Below the pieces are notes generated by a model that was not told the DNA's origin, did not search any database, and saw only the letters and a list, made by a program, of their open reading frames with translations. This document shows, in pieces, positions 24,545-33,608 of a stretch of DNA of 64,000 bases. The stretch lies in the NCBI RefSeq assembly GCF_019801175.1, contig NZ_JAHVJR010000001.1:310001-374000 (forward strand), given 5' to 3'. The stretch is from Vannielia litorea (GTDB taxonomy: Bacteria; Pseudomonadota; Alphaproteobacteria; Rhodobacterales; Rhodobacteraceae). The position numbers and the translations under genes are program-made. How positions within the stretch are numbered: the stretch's first letter is position 1; every line of letters starts with the position of its first letter.

Positions 24545-26257
24545 TCAGCTACGGGTGCCGGAGAAGCGGGTGGCCCAGTCTTCGCGGGCTTCGTCGCTGA
24601 TCTTGGCAAAGAGCACGTCGGGCACGGTGAAGCCGTGACCTTCGGGCAAGGCGCTGAGTGCGGCGGAGATATCCGTGGGCCACTCGGCCCCCTCGGCGCC
24701 CATGTCGGCCAGCATCCGCTCGGCGGAGAAGGGGATGAAGGGCGCAGAGAGCACGGCGTAGACCGGGATCAGGTTGAGCGCGAGGCGAATGTCGGCCGCC
24801 GCGGCCTCCGGATCTTCCTTGTAGGTGGTCCAAGGCGCCGCCGATTGCAGGAACTCGTTGCCCGCCACCCACATGGAGCGCAGGGTCGCCGCCGCGCGGC
24901 GGACCTCGATGGCGTCCATCTGGGCGGTGTACTCGGTGAGCTTGTGATGAAGCTCGGCGATCAGCGCCTTTCCGTTCTCGGACAGCGCGCCGCCCGCAGG
25001 CACCTCTTCGCCCCATTTGGAGCGGCAGAACTTGGTCACGCGGCTGACGAAGTTGCCCAGCACGTCGGCCAGATCCTTGTTCACATCCTGCTGGAAGGTC
25101 TCCCAAGTGAACTCGGTGTCGGAGCTTTCGGGCGCGTGGGAGAGCAGCCACCAGCGCCAGTAGTCGGCGGGCAGGATCTCCAGCGCCTGGTCCTGGAACA
25201 CGCCGCGACCTTGCGAGGTGGAGAACTGGCCGCCCTCGTAGTTCAGGTAGTTGAACGACTTGATGTAATCGACCAGCTTCCACGGCTCGCCGGAGCCGAG
25301 GATGGTGGCGGGGAAGGTGAGGGTGTGGAAGGGCACGTTGTCCTTGCCCATGAACTGGACGTAGCGCACATCATCGGCGCCCTTGTCGGTGCGCCACCAG
25401 CGCTCCCAGTCGGAGCCCTTTCCGGCGTCTTGCCACTCTTCGGCGCAGGCGATGTATTCGATGGGCGCGTCGAACCAGACGTAGAAGACCTTGCCCTCCA
25501 TACCCGGCCAGTCCTCGGTGCCCTTTTTCACCGGCACGCCCCAGTCGAGGTCGCGGGTGATGCCCCGGTCCTGCAACCCGTCACCATCGTTCAGCCATTT
25601 CTTGGCGATGGAGGTGGTGAGCACGGGCCAGTCTGTCTTGCTGTCGATCCAGGCGGAGATGTCGGCGCGCAGGCTGCGCTGCTTGAGGTAGAGGTGCTTG
25701 GTTTCGCGCACTTCAAGGTCGGTCGAACCGGAGATGGCAGAGCGCGGCTCGATCAGGTCGGTCGGGTCGAGCTGTTTGGTGCAGTTCTCGCATTGGTCGC
25801 CGCGGGCCTTGTCGTAGCCGCAGTTGGGGCAGGTGCCCTCGATGTAGCGGTCAGGCAGGAAGCGGCCATCTGCGTTGGAATAGACCTGCTTCTCGGAGAC
25901 CTCGCCGATGAGGCCGTTGTCGGCCAGTGCGCCGGCGAAATGCTGGGTCAGCCGGTGGTTCTGGGGCGAGGAGGAGCGACCGAAGTGGTCGAACGACAGG
26001 CCGAAGCCCTTGCCGATCTCGGCCTGCACCTCATGCATCTCGGCACAGAACTCGGCCACCGGCTTGCCCGCCTTGGCGGCGGCCAGTTCGGCGGGGGTGC
26101 CATGCTCGTCGGTCGAGCAGAGAAACAGCACCTCGTCGCCACGCGCACGGCAGTAGCGGGCGTAGAGGTCGGCCGGGAGCTGTGAGCCCACGAGGTTGCC
26201 GAGGTGCTTGATCCCGTTGATGTAGGGAATGGCGGAGGTGATGAGCGTGCGGGGCAT
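24545..26257 (-). CDS. metG: Methionyl-tRNA synthetase
   Basis: A 570-residue class I synthetase that charges tRNA-Met. The HIGH-like motif is KHLGNLVGS near residue 17. The zinc knuckle is CPNCGYDKARGDQC then ENC. The KMSKS-like loop reads QFSTSQGRGV near residue 340, a form accepted in this MetRS type. It lacks the C-terminal tRNA-binding extension of E. coli MetG, as expected for a protein of this length. Start MPRTLITSAIPY at 26257 gives the normal family N-terminus. Confidence 0.96.
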   Translation of the reverse strand: MPRTLITSAIPYINGIKHLGNLVGSQLPADLYARYCRARGDEVLFLCSTDEHGTPAELAAAKAGKPVAEFCAEMHEVQAEIGKGFGLSFDHFGRSSSPQNHRLTQHFAGALADNGLIGEVSEKQVYSNADGRFLPDRYIEGTCPNCGYDKARGDQCENCTKQLDPTDLIEPRSAISGSTDLEVRETKHLYLKQRSLRADISAWIDSKTDWPVLTTSIAKKWLNDGDGLQDRGITRDLDWGVPVKKGTEDWPGMEGKVFYVWFDAPIEYIACAEEWQDAGKGSDWERWWRTDKGADDVRYVQFMGKDNVPFHTLTFPATILGSGEPWKLVDYIKSFNYLNYEGGQFSTSQGRGVFQDQALEILPADYWRWWLLSHAPESSDTEFTWETFQQDVNKDLADVLGNFVSRVTKFCRSKWGEEVPAGGALSENGKALIAELHHKLTEYTAQMDAIEVRRAAATLRSMWVAGNEFLQSAAPWTTYKEDPEAAAADIRLALNLIPVYAVLSAPFIPFSAERMLADMGAEGAEWPTDISAALSALPEGHGFTVPDVLFAKISDEAREDWATRFSGTRS

Positions 26258-26367
26258 GGGTGCGGCCTTTGTCGGAGTTGCCGGGAGGGTTACAGCAGGC
26301 AGCGGCGGGGAGCAACGGGGGTGCGATGCCACCGGGCTTGACCGGGACGCGGGAGGACGGTAGGGCG

Positions 26368-26383
26368 GGGTATATTTATACCC
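26368..26383 (+). promoter_or_regulatory. Dyad overlapping the MATE promoter
   Basis: GGGTATA, TT, TATACCC is a perfect 7-2-7 inverted repeat ending 12 bp before the MATE start codon. It contains a -10-like TATATT (26371-26376). The stretch between it and the ATG has no clear ribosome-binding site, so a very short or leaderless transcript with an operator on the -10 is possible. Confidence 0.5.
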
Positions 26384-26395
26384 GGGTAAAAAATT

Positions 26396-27748
26396 ATGTC
26401 CGACTCTCCCTATCTCTCCGGCCCGCTGGGCCCGCTTCTGCTGCGCACGGCACTGCCGATCTCGCTGGTGATGATGCTGCACGGGCTCCTGAGCGTGGTC
26501 GATGCGATCTTTCTGGGCCGCTACGTGGGCGCAGAGGCGCTGGCGGCGGTGACGCTGGTGTTTCCGGCGGTGATGCTGCTGGCGGCGCTGGGCACGCTGG
26601 TGTCGTCGGGCATGGCCTCTGTGGTGGCACGGGCGCTGGGGGCCGCGGATGCGGGCGGCGCGGCGCGGGCCTTTGGCGGGGCGCATGGGCTGGCCTTGCT
26701 GATCTGGCTCGGCGTCTGTGCCGTGGGGGCAGTGGCGGGGCCGGGGCTGGTGCGACTCTTGGCCGATGGGGACTCCACGCTGGCCGGGATGGGCTGGCGC
26801 TACATCGCGATCCTCGGCGGCGGCGGGCTGCTGGGGCTGGTGCTGACGCTCCAGACGGATGCGCTGCGGGTCGAGGGGCGGGTGCCCTTCATGGCGGCGA
26901 TGTCGCTCACAGTGTCGCTCGGCAATGGCGCCTTGGACTGGCTCTTCATCGCCGTCTTCGGCTGGGGCGTGGCAGGTTCGGCGCTGGCCACGCTGGTGGC
27001 GCAGGCGGCGGCGGTGCTGGTGGTGCTGGGCTTGCGGGCGCGGGGGCGGCTGGTGTTGCCGTTACCCCGGCCTAGCCGCGCCCGGTGGGGCGAGATGCTG
27101 GCCCTAGGCGCGCCGCAGAGCCTGAGCTTTCTGGGCATCGCGCTCAGCACCGGCGCGGTGGTGGCGATGTTGCGGCTGCTGGACGGGCCGGACACTGAGG
27201 CCCTGATTGCGGCCTATGGGATCTACCTGCGGGTCATGGCCTTTGCCTTCCTAGGAATGCTCGGGCTGGGGCAGGCGCTGCAGGCGATTGCGGGCACCTG
27301 CCACGGCGCAGGGCTGCACGCGCGGGCCAACGGGGCGCTGCACCGGGCGATGGGCGCGGCGCTGGCCTATTGCGGGACGGTGGCGCTCGGGCTGATTTCG
27401 GCGCGGTGGGGGCTGGGCGCGCTTTTCACCGGTGACAGCGGTGTGCAGGCGGCGCTGGCCGGCCTGCTGCCGGTGATCCTTGCAGGCTACGTGCTGGTGG
27501 GGCCTGTGAGCATGGTGTCGTCCTTCTTTCAGGCCATTGGTGATGCCCGGCGGGCCGCCTTGCTGGGGCTGACGCGGGTTTACCTGCTGGTGATCCCGCT
27601 CTCGCTCAGTCTGCCTTGGGCGCTGGGCGAGATCGGCCTCTGGCTCGCGCCGCCGCTGGCGGATGTGGCGATGGTGGGCCTCTGCGTGCTGGTGCTCTGG
27701 CAGCACGGGGCGCGGCACGGGCGCGGGGCTCTGGCGGTTTCCGGCTAG
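26396..27748 (+). CDS. MATE-family efflux transporter
   Basis: A 450-residue membrane protein with about twelve hydrophobic segments in two similar halves. The family N-terminal features are TALPISLVMMLHGLLSVVDA and FLGRYVGAEALAAVTL. MATE pumps export drugs or cationic metabolites using Na+ or H+. It stands alone, with a dyad covering the promoter (26368-26383). It converges with the MFS gene, stops 22 bp apart. Confidence 0.9.
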   Translation: MSDSPYLSGPLGPLLLRTALPISLVMMLHGLLSVVDAIFLGRYVGAEALAAVTLVFPAVMLLAALGTLVSSGMASVVARALGAADAGGAARAFGGAHGLALLIWLGVCAVGAVAGPGLVRLLADGDSTLAGMGWRYIAILGGGGLLGLVLTLQTDALRVEGRVPFMAAMSLTVSLGNGALDWLFIAVFGWGVAGSALATLVAQAAAVLVVLGLRARGRLVLPLPRPSRARWGEMLALGAPQSLSFLGIALSTGAVVAMLRLLDGPDTEALIAAYGIYLRVMAFAFLGMLGLGQALQAIAGTCHGAGLHARANGALHRAMGAALAYCGTVALGLISARWGLGALFTGDSGVQAALAGLLPVILAGYVLVGPVSMVSSFFQAIGDARRAALLGLTRVYLLVIPLSLSLPWALGEIGLWLAPPLADVAMVGLCVLVLWQHGARHGRGALAVSG

Positions 27749-27770
27749 GGGCGCAGGAGCCCGCCTTGCC

Positions 27771-28991
27771 CTAAGGGTCTTTGCGCTGGCGGCCGGTGAG
27801 GCGGCCGATCAGGAAGCTGGTGCGCGGGGCGTAGATGTAGCGGGTGCGTTCGGCGCTGGTCGGGCGGGCGCGCATTCGGATCGTGCCAATCACGGCGAGC
27901 GCCACATGGGCCAGCGCGATGATGGTGAATAGCGCGCCGGGGCCGGTGGCTTGCATCAGCCATGAGATCGTCAGCGGCGCGGCGATGGCTCCGGCGGCGA
28001 AGGCGAACATCATTGAGGCCGAAAGCTCGACCCGCTCGTCATCGGAGGCCCAATCGTGTGCGTGGGCGGCGGCGACCGAGTAGATCGGAAAGCTGGTGAG
28101 CCCGAAGATCGCCGCGCAGATCAGCACGGCGGTGGTGGACTGCGAGGTGGCGAGGGTCAGGGCGCAGGCGAGGGTGGAGGCGACCGAGAGGCCGATCAGC
28201 ACCCAGCGGCGGTCGTAGCGATCGGCGAGCCAGCCCACCGGCCATTGCGCCAGCGCGCCGCCGCCGATCCAGATGGCGAGGAAGAGGCCGATCTGCTCGG
28301 GGCCGAGCCCGACCGCTTGGCCATAGACCGGGCCGATGGTGCGGAAGCTGCCAGAGGTGAGCCCGGCCACCAGAACGGCGGCGCCCGCAAGTGGCGAGCG
28401 GGCAAAGGTGAGGGCCGGGCGCAGGCGCGGGGCCTCGGGCGTGGCGGGCTGCTCGGCGCGGGTGAGGGCGGTGGGCAGCAGGGCGGCGCAGCAGAGGATG
28501 GCAAGCAGGGTGTAGGCGGCATAGGTGGCCGGCTCCAGCACGCCGACGAGCAGCTGGGCCAGCAGCGAGCCGCCCATGTCGACCAGCCGGTAGCTGCCCA
28601 TCGCCCGGCCCCGCGTGGCATTGGTGACCCGCGCCTGAAGCCAGGCCTCGATCACCGTGTAGCACCCGGCGATGCAGAGCCCCGAGGCCACGCGCATCCC
28701 GGCCCAGGCCCAGGGCGCGGTCAGCAGCATGTGGCCCAGCAGGCCGATGGCGCCGAGCACGGTGAAGGCGGCAAAGGCGCGGGCGTGGCCGACGCTGCCC
28801 ATCAGCCGGGGCGCCCACCAGCAGCCAAGGAAGAACCCGGTGAAATGGGCTGAGCCGAGCAGGCCGATCTCGCCGGTGGTGAAGCCCAGCGTCAGCCCCG
28901 AGAGCGCATCCATTGGCCCAAGCCCGCCGGTGGAGAGCTGGAGCAGGGCCACCGAAAGGAGCAGCGGCGCGAAGGTGAGGAGGAGGCGCAT
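27771..28991 (-). CDS. Major facilitator superfamily transporter
   Basis: A 406-residue MFS permease with twelve predicted membrane segments. The A-loop-like motif is seen as GWLADRYDRRWVLIGL in the second half and the first half has GSAHFTGFFLGCWWAPRLMG. It resembles the YcaD/UMF2-type MFS permeases of Proteobacteria, but the substrate is not known. The stop TAG begins a GC-rich stretch similar to the repeats at 23253 and 46746. Confidence 0.85.
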   Translation of the reverse strand: MRLLLTFAPLLLSVALLQLSTGGLGPMDALSGLTLGFTTGEIGLLGSAHFTGFFLGCWWAPRLMGSVGHARAFAAFTVLGAIGLLGHMLLTAPWAWAGMRVASGLCIAGCYTVIEAWLQARVTNATRGRAMGSYRLVDMGGSLLAQLLVGVLEPATYAAYTLLAILCCAALLPTALTRAEQPATPEAPRLRPALTFARSPLAGAAVLVAGLTSGSFRTIGPVYGQAVGLGPEQIGLFLAIWIGGGALAQWPVGWLADRYDRRWVLIGLSVASTLACALTLATSQSTTAVLICAAIFGLTSFPIYSVAAAHAHDWASDDERVELSASMMFAFAAGAIAAPLTISWLMQATGPGALFTIIALAHVALAVIGTIRMRARPTSAERTRYIYAPRTSFLIGRLTGRQRKDP

Positions 28992-29096
28992 GGGGGCGGG
29001 GTAGCCTGAGGCAGGGACGGGGGCTGGCCTGCGGGCGACGAGGGGTGTCGTTTTCGGCGGGCCGGGTGAGAGCGGGGCGGTTGGCCCCCTCCCGCC

Positions 29097-29711
29097 CTAC
29101 GCCGTTGCCTCCAGCGCGGCAAGGGGAGAGAGCACCAGTTCGGCGCGGGGCGCGGGTTGGGTGAGGTGCCATGCGGCGGGCGGGGCCATGCGGGCGCGCA
29201 GGCGGTGCAGCTCCCAGCGGTTGAGGCCCGCGGCATGGGCGGGGGCGGCCTGCCAGCGGCTCTCGATCCCCGGCGCACCGCCCGTGCCGGGGGTCAGGAT
29301 CAGCCCCAGCGGCGCGGTGCCCTCGGGGGTTCCGGCGGCCAGATGCAGCCGTCGCACCGGCACCATGCCCGGCGGCGCCTCCATCTCGGCCACCACCAGC
29401 GGCGCCGCGCCCGCCCGCAGCGCCTCTTCCATGCACCAGAGCCCCTCGGCCTCCCGGCCCGCCCGGACGATGAGCAGCCGCGCCGGGTCGATCCAGCGGT
29501 TCACGCCCGGCCCGCAGAGCGCCTCGCCCTGCCAATCCGGGATGATCCAGATCACCGGCCCCGCGAGCCGCCCCGCCACCGCCAGCGCCAGTGCCTGCCG
29601 CGCCGGGCCGCAAAACTCATGCACCCGCCCGGTGGCCAGCGCAAACTCCCCGGCTACCACGCAGGGGCGGCGCGGCCGGTGGGGCATATGGGAGAACGGA
29701 TCGCGGGACAT
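29097..29711 (-). CDS. ImuA-like protein
   Basis: A 204-residue protein with the layout of ImuA (COG4544), a RecA-fold relative that works with ImuB and DnaE2 in damage-induced mutagenesis: AxATGRVHEFCGPARQALALAVAG, WIIPDWQG, LLIVRAGREAEGLWCMEEALR. A Walker A loop is not visible. In the usual cassette imuA is followed by imuB and dnaE2; here neither is present, so this is either a solitary paralogue or a cassette remnant. The stop TAG is followed by GGCGGGA. Confidence 0.65.
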   Translation of the reverse strand: MSRDPFSHMPHRPRRPCVVAGEFALATGRVHEFCGPARQALALAVAGRLAGPVIWIIPDWQGEALCGPGVNRWIDPARLLIVRAGREAEGLWCMEEALRAGAAPLVVAEMEAPPGMVPVRRLHLAAGTPEGTAPLGLILTPGTGGAPGIESRWQAAPAHAAGLNRWELHRLRARMAPPAAWHLTQPAPRAELVLSPLAALEATA

Positions 29712-29756
29712 GCCCTCAGAATAATGTTCGCTCTTTGTTCTGTAAAGCTTCCCCCG

Positions 29757-29816
29757 CCCTATTCATTTTCTTGCTCCAAATATCTCCGGGGGGTGTGGGG
29801 GGCTGGCCCCACCACT
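29757..29816 (-). repeat. 3'-end hairpin element, copy 1
   Basis: The plus strand reads TTCATTTTCTTGCT (29762-29775), then CAAATATCTCCGGGG, then a GTGGGG/CCCCAC hairpin. A second copy with the same order lies at 42116-42167. Both follow the 3' end of a minus-strand gene, hairpin first, AT-rich tail second, so they look like related terminators or processed 3' elements. Confidence 0.6.
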
Positions 29817-29828
29817 GAAAGGCGCGGT

Positions 29829-29846
29829 GTGGGGGGTGCCCCCCAC
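29829..29846 (-). terminator. Hairpin just after the DUF1513 gene
   Basis: GTGGGGGG, TG, CCCCCCAC is a perfect 8-2-8 inverted repeat 5 bp beyond the DUF1513 stop. Together with the element at 29757-29816 it probably ends the iron operon transcript. Confidence 0.6.
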
Positions 29847-29851
29847 GAGCG

Positions 29852-30937
29852 TTACACCGCGCGCACCGGCACGAGGTGATTGTCCCAGCTTGCCTCATGC
29901 CGGGCCAGCGGCGTGGCGGTGCCATCGGCCTCCAGCGCAAAGAGCCCGCCCATGCCGTCGGAGGCAAAGAACCCCGCGCCGCGCGGGGCAAGGCCGCAGA
30001 TGTCGGCGCGGCGCCAATGGGCGCGCAGGGTGGCGGTTTCGGCGTCGAAGATCTGCACCTCGCCGCCGCGGGGCGAGGTGATGGCCACGGCCTGCCCATC
30101 ACCGGAAAAGGCGACAGAGCCGGCATAGCCCTGCATCGCCAGCGCGCGGGCGGGCGGGGCCTCGCAGAGCCGGAGCGGCTCGCCCACCTGCCAGAGGCCG
30201 AGCAGTGGCACCGGCTCGGCGACATCGCGCTGCCACTGCATGGCGAAGCCTGCCAGCCCGTCCGGGCGCAGGGCGAGGTGGCGGATGGAATTGGGCCAGA
30301 GCGGCTCGGGCAGTTCGGAGACCTCCAGCACCCCTCGGTCGGGCGAGACCACGGCGAGGTTGGGGCGCATGGTGTCGAGGTTCAGCACCTCGCGGCTGCC
30401 CGGCCCGGTGCGCAGCCCGCCGTTGGCAACCAGCAGGCTGCGGTCGTCCGGCAGGGTCAGAATTTCATGCGGGCCGATCCCGCCGGAGGGCACCTCGCCG
30501 ATGCGCGCGTAGCCCTCTTCGGGCGCCCAGAGGCCGATCACCCCCGCGCCGGTGGCATAGTCGTTCTCGGAGGTGGCCAGCACCGCGCCGCCCTCCAGAA
30601 ACGCCCCGTGACCATAGAAGTGGCGGCCCTCCGGCGCGTCGAGCCGGGCGGTCTGGCGGCCTGTGGCGCAGTCGATCACCAGCGCAAAGCGGCCCGGGCG
30701 GCGGGCGAAACCGACGGCTTCGGGGCGTGACGGGTGAGCCGCCGCCGCGTGGCCCCGGTCGGGCAGTGGCAGGCGGAAGCGCAGCGCCCCACCGGCGGAG
30801 AGGCCGCAAAGGGCAAAGGCGCCGGAAGCGTCGCGGGCGGCGGCGAGGTACGCGGGCGCCCCGGCATCGGCCCATGAGGCGCGCGGCGCGGCGGCGGCTG
30901 CTGCGAGGGAGGCGAGGAAGGCGCGGCGGGGGATCAT
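29852..30937 (-). CDS. DUF1513 exported protein of the imelysin iron module
   Basis: A 361-residue exported protein starting MIPRRAFLASLAAAAAAP, a Tat-like signal. The rest is a seven-bladed-propeller-like sequence with repeated HxxHP/GxGxxG segments (RHFYGHGAFLEGG, SGGIGPHEI, GLAGFAMQWQRD). DUF1513 genes are a standing partner of imelysin and DUF1111 genes in bacterial iron uptake loci, exactly as here. The molecular role is not established. Its ATG is 3 bp after the imelysin stop. Confidence 0.88.
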   Translation of the reverse strand: MIPRRAFLASLAAAAAAPRASWADAGAPAYLAAARDASGAFALCGLSAGGALRFRLPLPDRGHAAAAHPSRPEAVGFARRPGRFALVIDCATGRQTARLDAPEGRHFYGHGAFLEGGAVLATSENDYATGAGVIGLWAPEEGYARIGEVPSGGIGPHEILTLPDDRSLLVANGGLRTGPGSREVLNLDTMRPNLAVVSPDRGVLEVSELPEPLWPNSIRHLALRPDGLAGFAMQWQRDVAEPVPLLGLWQVGEPLRLCEAPPARALAMQGYAGSVAFSGDGQAVAITSPRGGEVQIFDAETATLRAHWRRADICGLAPRGAGFFASDGMGGLFALEADGTATPLARHEASWDNHLVPVRAV

Positions 30938-30940
30938 CGC

Positions 30941-31924
30941 TCAGTCGCCATCGAGCGCGTTGAAGCCTTGGCCCACGTTCAGATGCGCGCCGATCTCGGC
31001 AGCGGCGGTTTCCTTCAGCAGGGCGAGGTAGGAGGTGAGGCTTTCGATCCCCATGCGGGTGGTCGGCTCGGCGACCCCAGCGAAGGCGGGCTCATCAAGG
31101 CTATCGAGCCAGGCCTCGGTATCGTTGAAGAGCTTTTGCGTTTCGGACGCCTCGCCATCAGCCAGCAGGGCGGCAAACTCCTCCAGCGCCGCCAGCGAGA
31201 GCGCGAGGTTGCGCTGGCTGCGGCCAGAGCGCCAAGCCTCGGCGAGGGTGGGGCGGGGCCGCTCGAAGCTGCCAAGCGGGCGGGCGAGGCGGGCGTCGTC
31301 ATTGTATTCGATGCCGGTGATGAGCGCGGTGAAGAGCGCCTGTGTGGCTTCGGCGGGGGCGAGGTAGGTGGCGTTACCCGGCTCTCCGGCGGTGCGCAGG
31401 GATTGGGCGGCGGCGGGCCAGTCGGCGTTGAGCGTTGCGGCCTTGGCGGCGATGTCGTGGGCGATGGCGCGGGTGAGGGCGCAGGCGTAGCTCTCGGCGG
31501 CGTAGCCCGAGAAGGCTTCGTCGTAGAGCATCCGTTCCAGCGCCATGAAGCCCTGCACGGCAACGGATTGTTGGGCGAAACCTTCCGGTGTGACGGCCTT
31601 GGGCGCTTCGGCTTTCAGCAGCATGCCGAGTTGGCGGGCGGTGAAGCCCTTGGTGTCGGGCCAGAATTGCAGCGCGATGGGGCCGCCGATCTCTTGCAGG
31701 GGGCCGAGGGCGAGGTGCTGGACGCCGATCCATGCGTCGAAGGCGGCGTTATAGGCCGGTTTCAGCGCCTCGGCGGTGCAATCGGCCCGCGCGGCGGCAT
31801 CGAGCGCGGTGGCGGCCTCGGCAAAGGCGGCGTGGCGCGGCAGGATGTGGCCTTCGATCGCTTCGGGCACACCGGCGTGGAGCGGGGTGGCGAGGAGGGC
31901 GATGGCGGCGAGCAGAAGGCGCAT
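30941..31924 (-). CDS. Imelysin-family exported protein (second copy)
   Basis: A 327-residue protein with a Sec signal (MRLLLAAIALLATPLHAG). The imelysin fold is suggested by helices around residues 90-250 with IALQFWPDTKG near residue 85 and the GxHxxE-like region altered to QGFMALERMLYD, so the canonical GYHAIEF of the upstream paralogue is not kept. It is the smaller second imelysin found between DUF1111 and DUF1513 in these loci, acting in periplasmic iron handling. Start 31924 was chosen for its signal peptide. Confidence 0.85.
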   Translation of the reverse strand: MRLLLAAIALLATPLHAGVPEAIEGHILPRHAAFAEAATALDAAARADCTAEALKPAYNAAFDAWIGVQHLALGPLQEIGGPIALQFWPDTKGFTARQLGMLLKAEAPKAVTPEGFAQQSVAVQGFMALERMLYDEAFSGYAAESYACALTRAIAHDIAAKAATLNADWPAAAQSLRTAGEPGNATYLAPAEATQALFTALITGIEYNDDARLARPLGSFERPRPTLAEAWRSGRSQRNLALSLAALEEFAALLADGEASETQKLFNDTEAWLDSLDEPAFAGVAEPTTRMGIESLTSYLALLKETAAAEIGAHLNVGQGFNALDGD

Positions 31925-31991
31925 GGGCGGTCCTTTCACGAGCGGCGGGACACCGCCCGGCCTACGCCTGCGGCGCGCCGGGAGCAAGGCG

Positions 31992-33509
31992 TCAGAGGCT
32001 TTCGAGGTAGCGCAGCAGGGCGGCGCGGTCTTCAGGCGGCATCTGGGTGACGGCATCGCGCTGGGCCTGCGCTTCGCCGCCGTGCCAGAGGATCGCCTCC
32101 AGCAGATTGCGGGCGCGGCCATCGTGCAGTAACTGGGTGTGGCCGCTGACCTGTTCGGTCAGGCCGATGCCCCAGAGCGGCGCAGTGCGCCATTCGCGGC
32201 CCGTCGCCCGCGCCTCGGGGCGGTGATCGGCCAGCCCCTCACCCATGTCGTGCAGCAGGAAGTCGGAATAGGGCCAGATGAGCTGGAAGCTCTGCTCGGG
32301 CTGGTCCTGCAGCCGGTGGGTGACGAACTTGGGCGTGTGGCAGGAGGTGCAGCCGGTTTCGTAGAACACCTCTTTGCCGCGCAACACCTGCGGGTCATCC
32401 ACCCCCGCGCGGGCGGGGACGGCGAGGTTGCGGGAATAGAAGGTGACGAGGTCGAGCCCGTCAGCCGCGATCTCGAAGCCGCGCGCATCCTGATCGCCGT
32501 GGGGCGCTTGCTGGCAGGCGGCTTGGGCAAGGGCGCAATCGCCCGCGCCGTTGGGGTGCAGGGGCGAGCTGATGCCGATGTCACCGGCGAAGGCGGCGGC
32601 GGATTGCTCGCGGATGGTGGGCATGCCGGCCTTGAGGCCGAAGCGCCCGAGCATGGGTTGGTCATGCTCCAGCGACCAGACGATGTTGGCGCGGCCGGAG
32701 ATGCCGTCGCCGTCGGCGTCGCCTTCGTCGGCGTGGGCGAGGATGTCCGCCGCCGGGATCGCCTCGATCAGCCCGAGGCCGATCATCTGGGGGGCGACGC
32801 GGGGCGAGAGCATGGCGTCAGGGTGGAGCGGCCCCCAGCCGAGGTTTTCGGCCGCGTAGGTGGGCGCGCGGAGCGAGGCGGTTTCGCCGCCCGAAAGTTC
32901 GACCGGGATTTCTTCGTAGGTGATGCCGAGGCGGTACTCGGCGGGGATCCCGGGCAGGGAGTGGTCCTGCATCTGACCGCCGTAGGTGGGCTCGGGAAGG
33001 GTGGCGATGTATTCGCGGATTTCTTCGATCCCGTCCTCCGGGCCGCCGGGGATGGAGACGCGCAGGAACATGGTGGTGCCATCGTTCTCGCCGGTCTCTG
33101 GCGGGTGGCCGCGCCCGTCTTTCAGATGGCAGCGCTGGCAGGAGCGGGCGTTGTAGAGCGGGCCGAGGCCGTCTGAGGCCAGCGTAGAGGAGGGGGCGGA
33201 GACCCAGAGCTTGCGGAACAGGCCGTTGCCCAGCTTGAAATCGAGCTCGCGGGCGAAATCGATGTTGCCGGAGGGCTGGGAGAAGGCATCGGCGTTGTCG
33301 CGCCGCCGGACAGTGGCCGCGCCGCCGGGGTTTTGCTCGAAGGCTTCGGGGGCGGTGAAGCTGGTGGTGGGCGCGGTGACAGCGGCAATGCGGGCCGCTT
33401 CGTCCTCGGTCCGCGGGACCACGGGCAGGTGATCGTCGGTGAGGGTCTGGGCTGCGGCCGATGTGGCCAGCAGGGCGAAGAGTGTGGAGAGGCGGAGGGG
33501 CATTGGCAT
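31992..33509 (-). CDS. DUF1111 di-haem c-type cytochrome (thiol oxidoreductase-like)
   Basis: A 505-residue periplasmic protein with signal MPMPLRLSTLFALLATSAAAQ cut after AAA. Two haem-c motifs are visible: CQRCH near residue 125 and CTSCH near residue 387, as in di-haem peroxidase relatives of the DUF1111 family. Conserved family stretches include PLYNARSC and RTAPLWGIG. In imelysin loci it is thought to oxidise or reduce iron during uptake; this role is inferred from context. Starts at 33503 and 33509 are both possible. Confidence 0.92.
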   Translation of the reverse strand: MPMPLRLSTLFALLATSAAAQTLTDDHLPVVPRTEDEAARIAAVTAPTTSFTAPEAFEQNPGGAATVRRRDNADAFSQPSGNIDFARELDFKLGNGLFRKLWVSAPSSTLASDGLGPLYNARSCQRCHLKDGRGHPPETGENDGTTMFLRVSIPGGPEDGIEEIREYIATLPEPTYGGQMQDHSLPGIPAEYRLGITYEEIPVELSGGETASLRAPTYAAENLGWGPLHPDAMLSPRVAPQMIGLGLIEAIPAADILAHADEGDADGDGISGRANIVWSLEHDQPMLGRFGLKAGMPTIREQSAAAFAGDIGISSPLHPNGAGDCALAQAACQQAPHGDQDARGFEIAADGLDLVTFYSRNLAVPARAGVDDPQVLRGKEVFYETGCTSCHTPKFVTHRLQDQPEQSFQLIWPYSDFLLHDMGEGLADHRPEARATGREWRTAPLWGIGLTEQVSGHTQLLHDGRARNLLEAILWHGGEAQAQRDAVTQMPPEDRAALLRYLESL

Positions 33510-33526
33510 GGTCGGCGCGTTCGATT

Positions 33527-33559
33527 GGTGGGTCTCACCCACCCTGAGCCGGGTGGGTG
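33527..33559 (-). promoter_or_regulatory. Overlapping hairpins between bfr and the DUF1111 gene
   Basis: Three copies of the ACCCACC/GGTGGGT type create two exclusive folds: GGTGGGT (33527-33533) with ACCCACC (33537-33543), and CACCCACCC (33536-33544) with GGGTGGGTG (33551-33559). Either could form in the transcript, giving a terminator/antiterminator-like choice. The first fold also resembles short palindromic repeats of this window (23236, 46729). Confidence 0.45.
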
Positions 33560-33608
33560 ACGGGTTCATGCCGGGGTTACGCGCGAGACCCCGGATTTAT
33601 TCGCAGTG

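Noticed and set aside
24545..26257. Non-functional MetG because the KMSKS loop reads QFSTSQ
   Set aside because: This loop form occurs in otherwise normal bacterial methionyl-tRNA synthetases, and zinc and HIGH-type motifs are intact.
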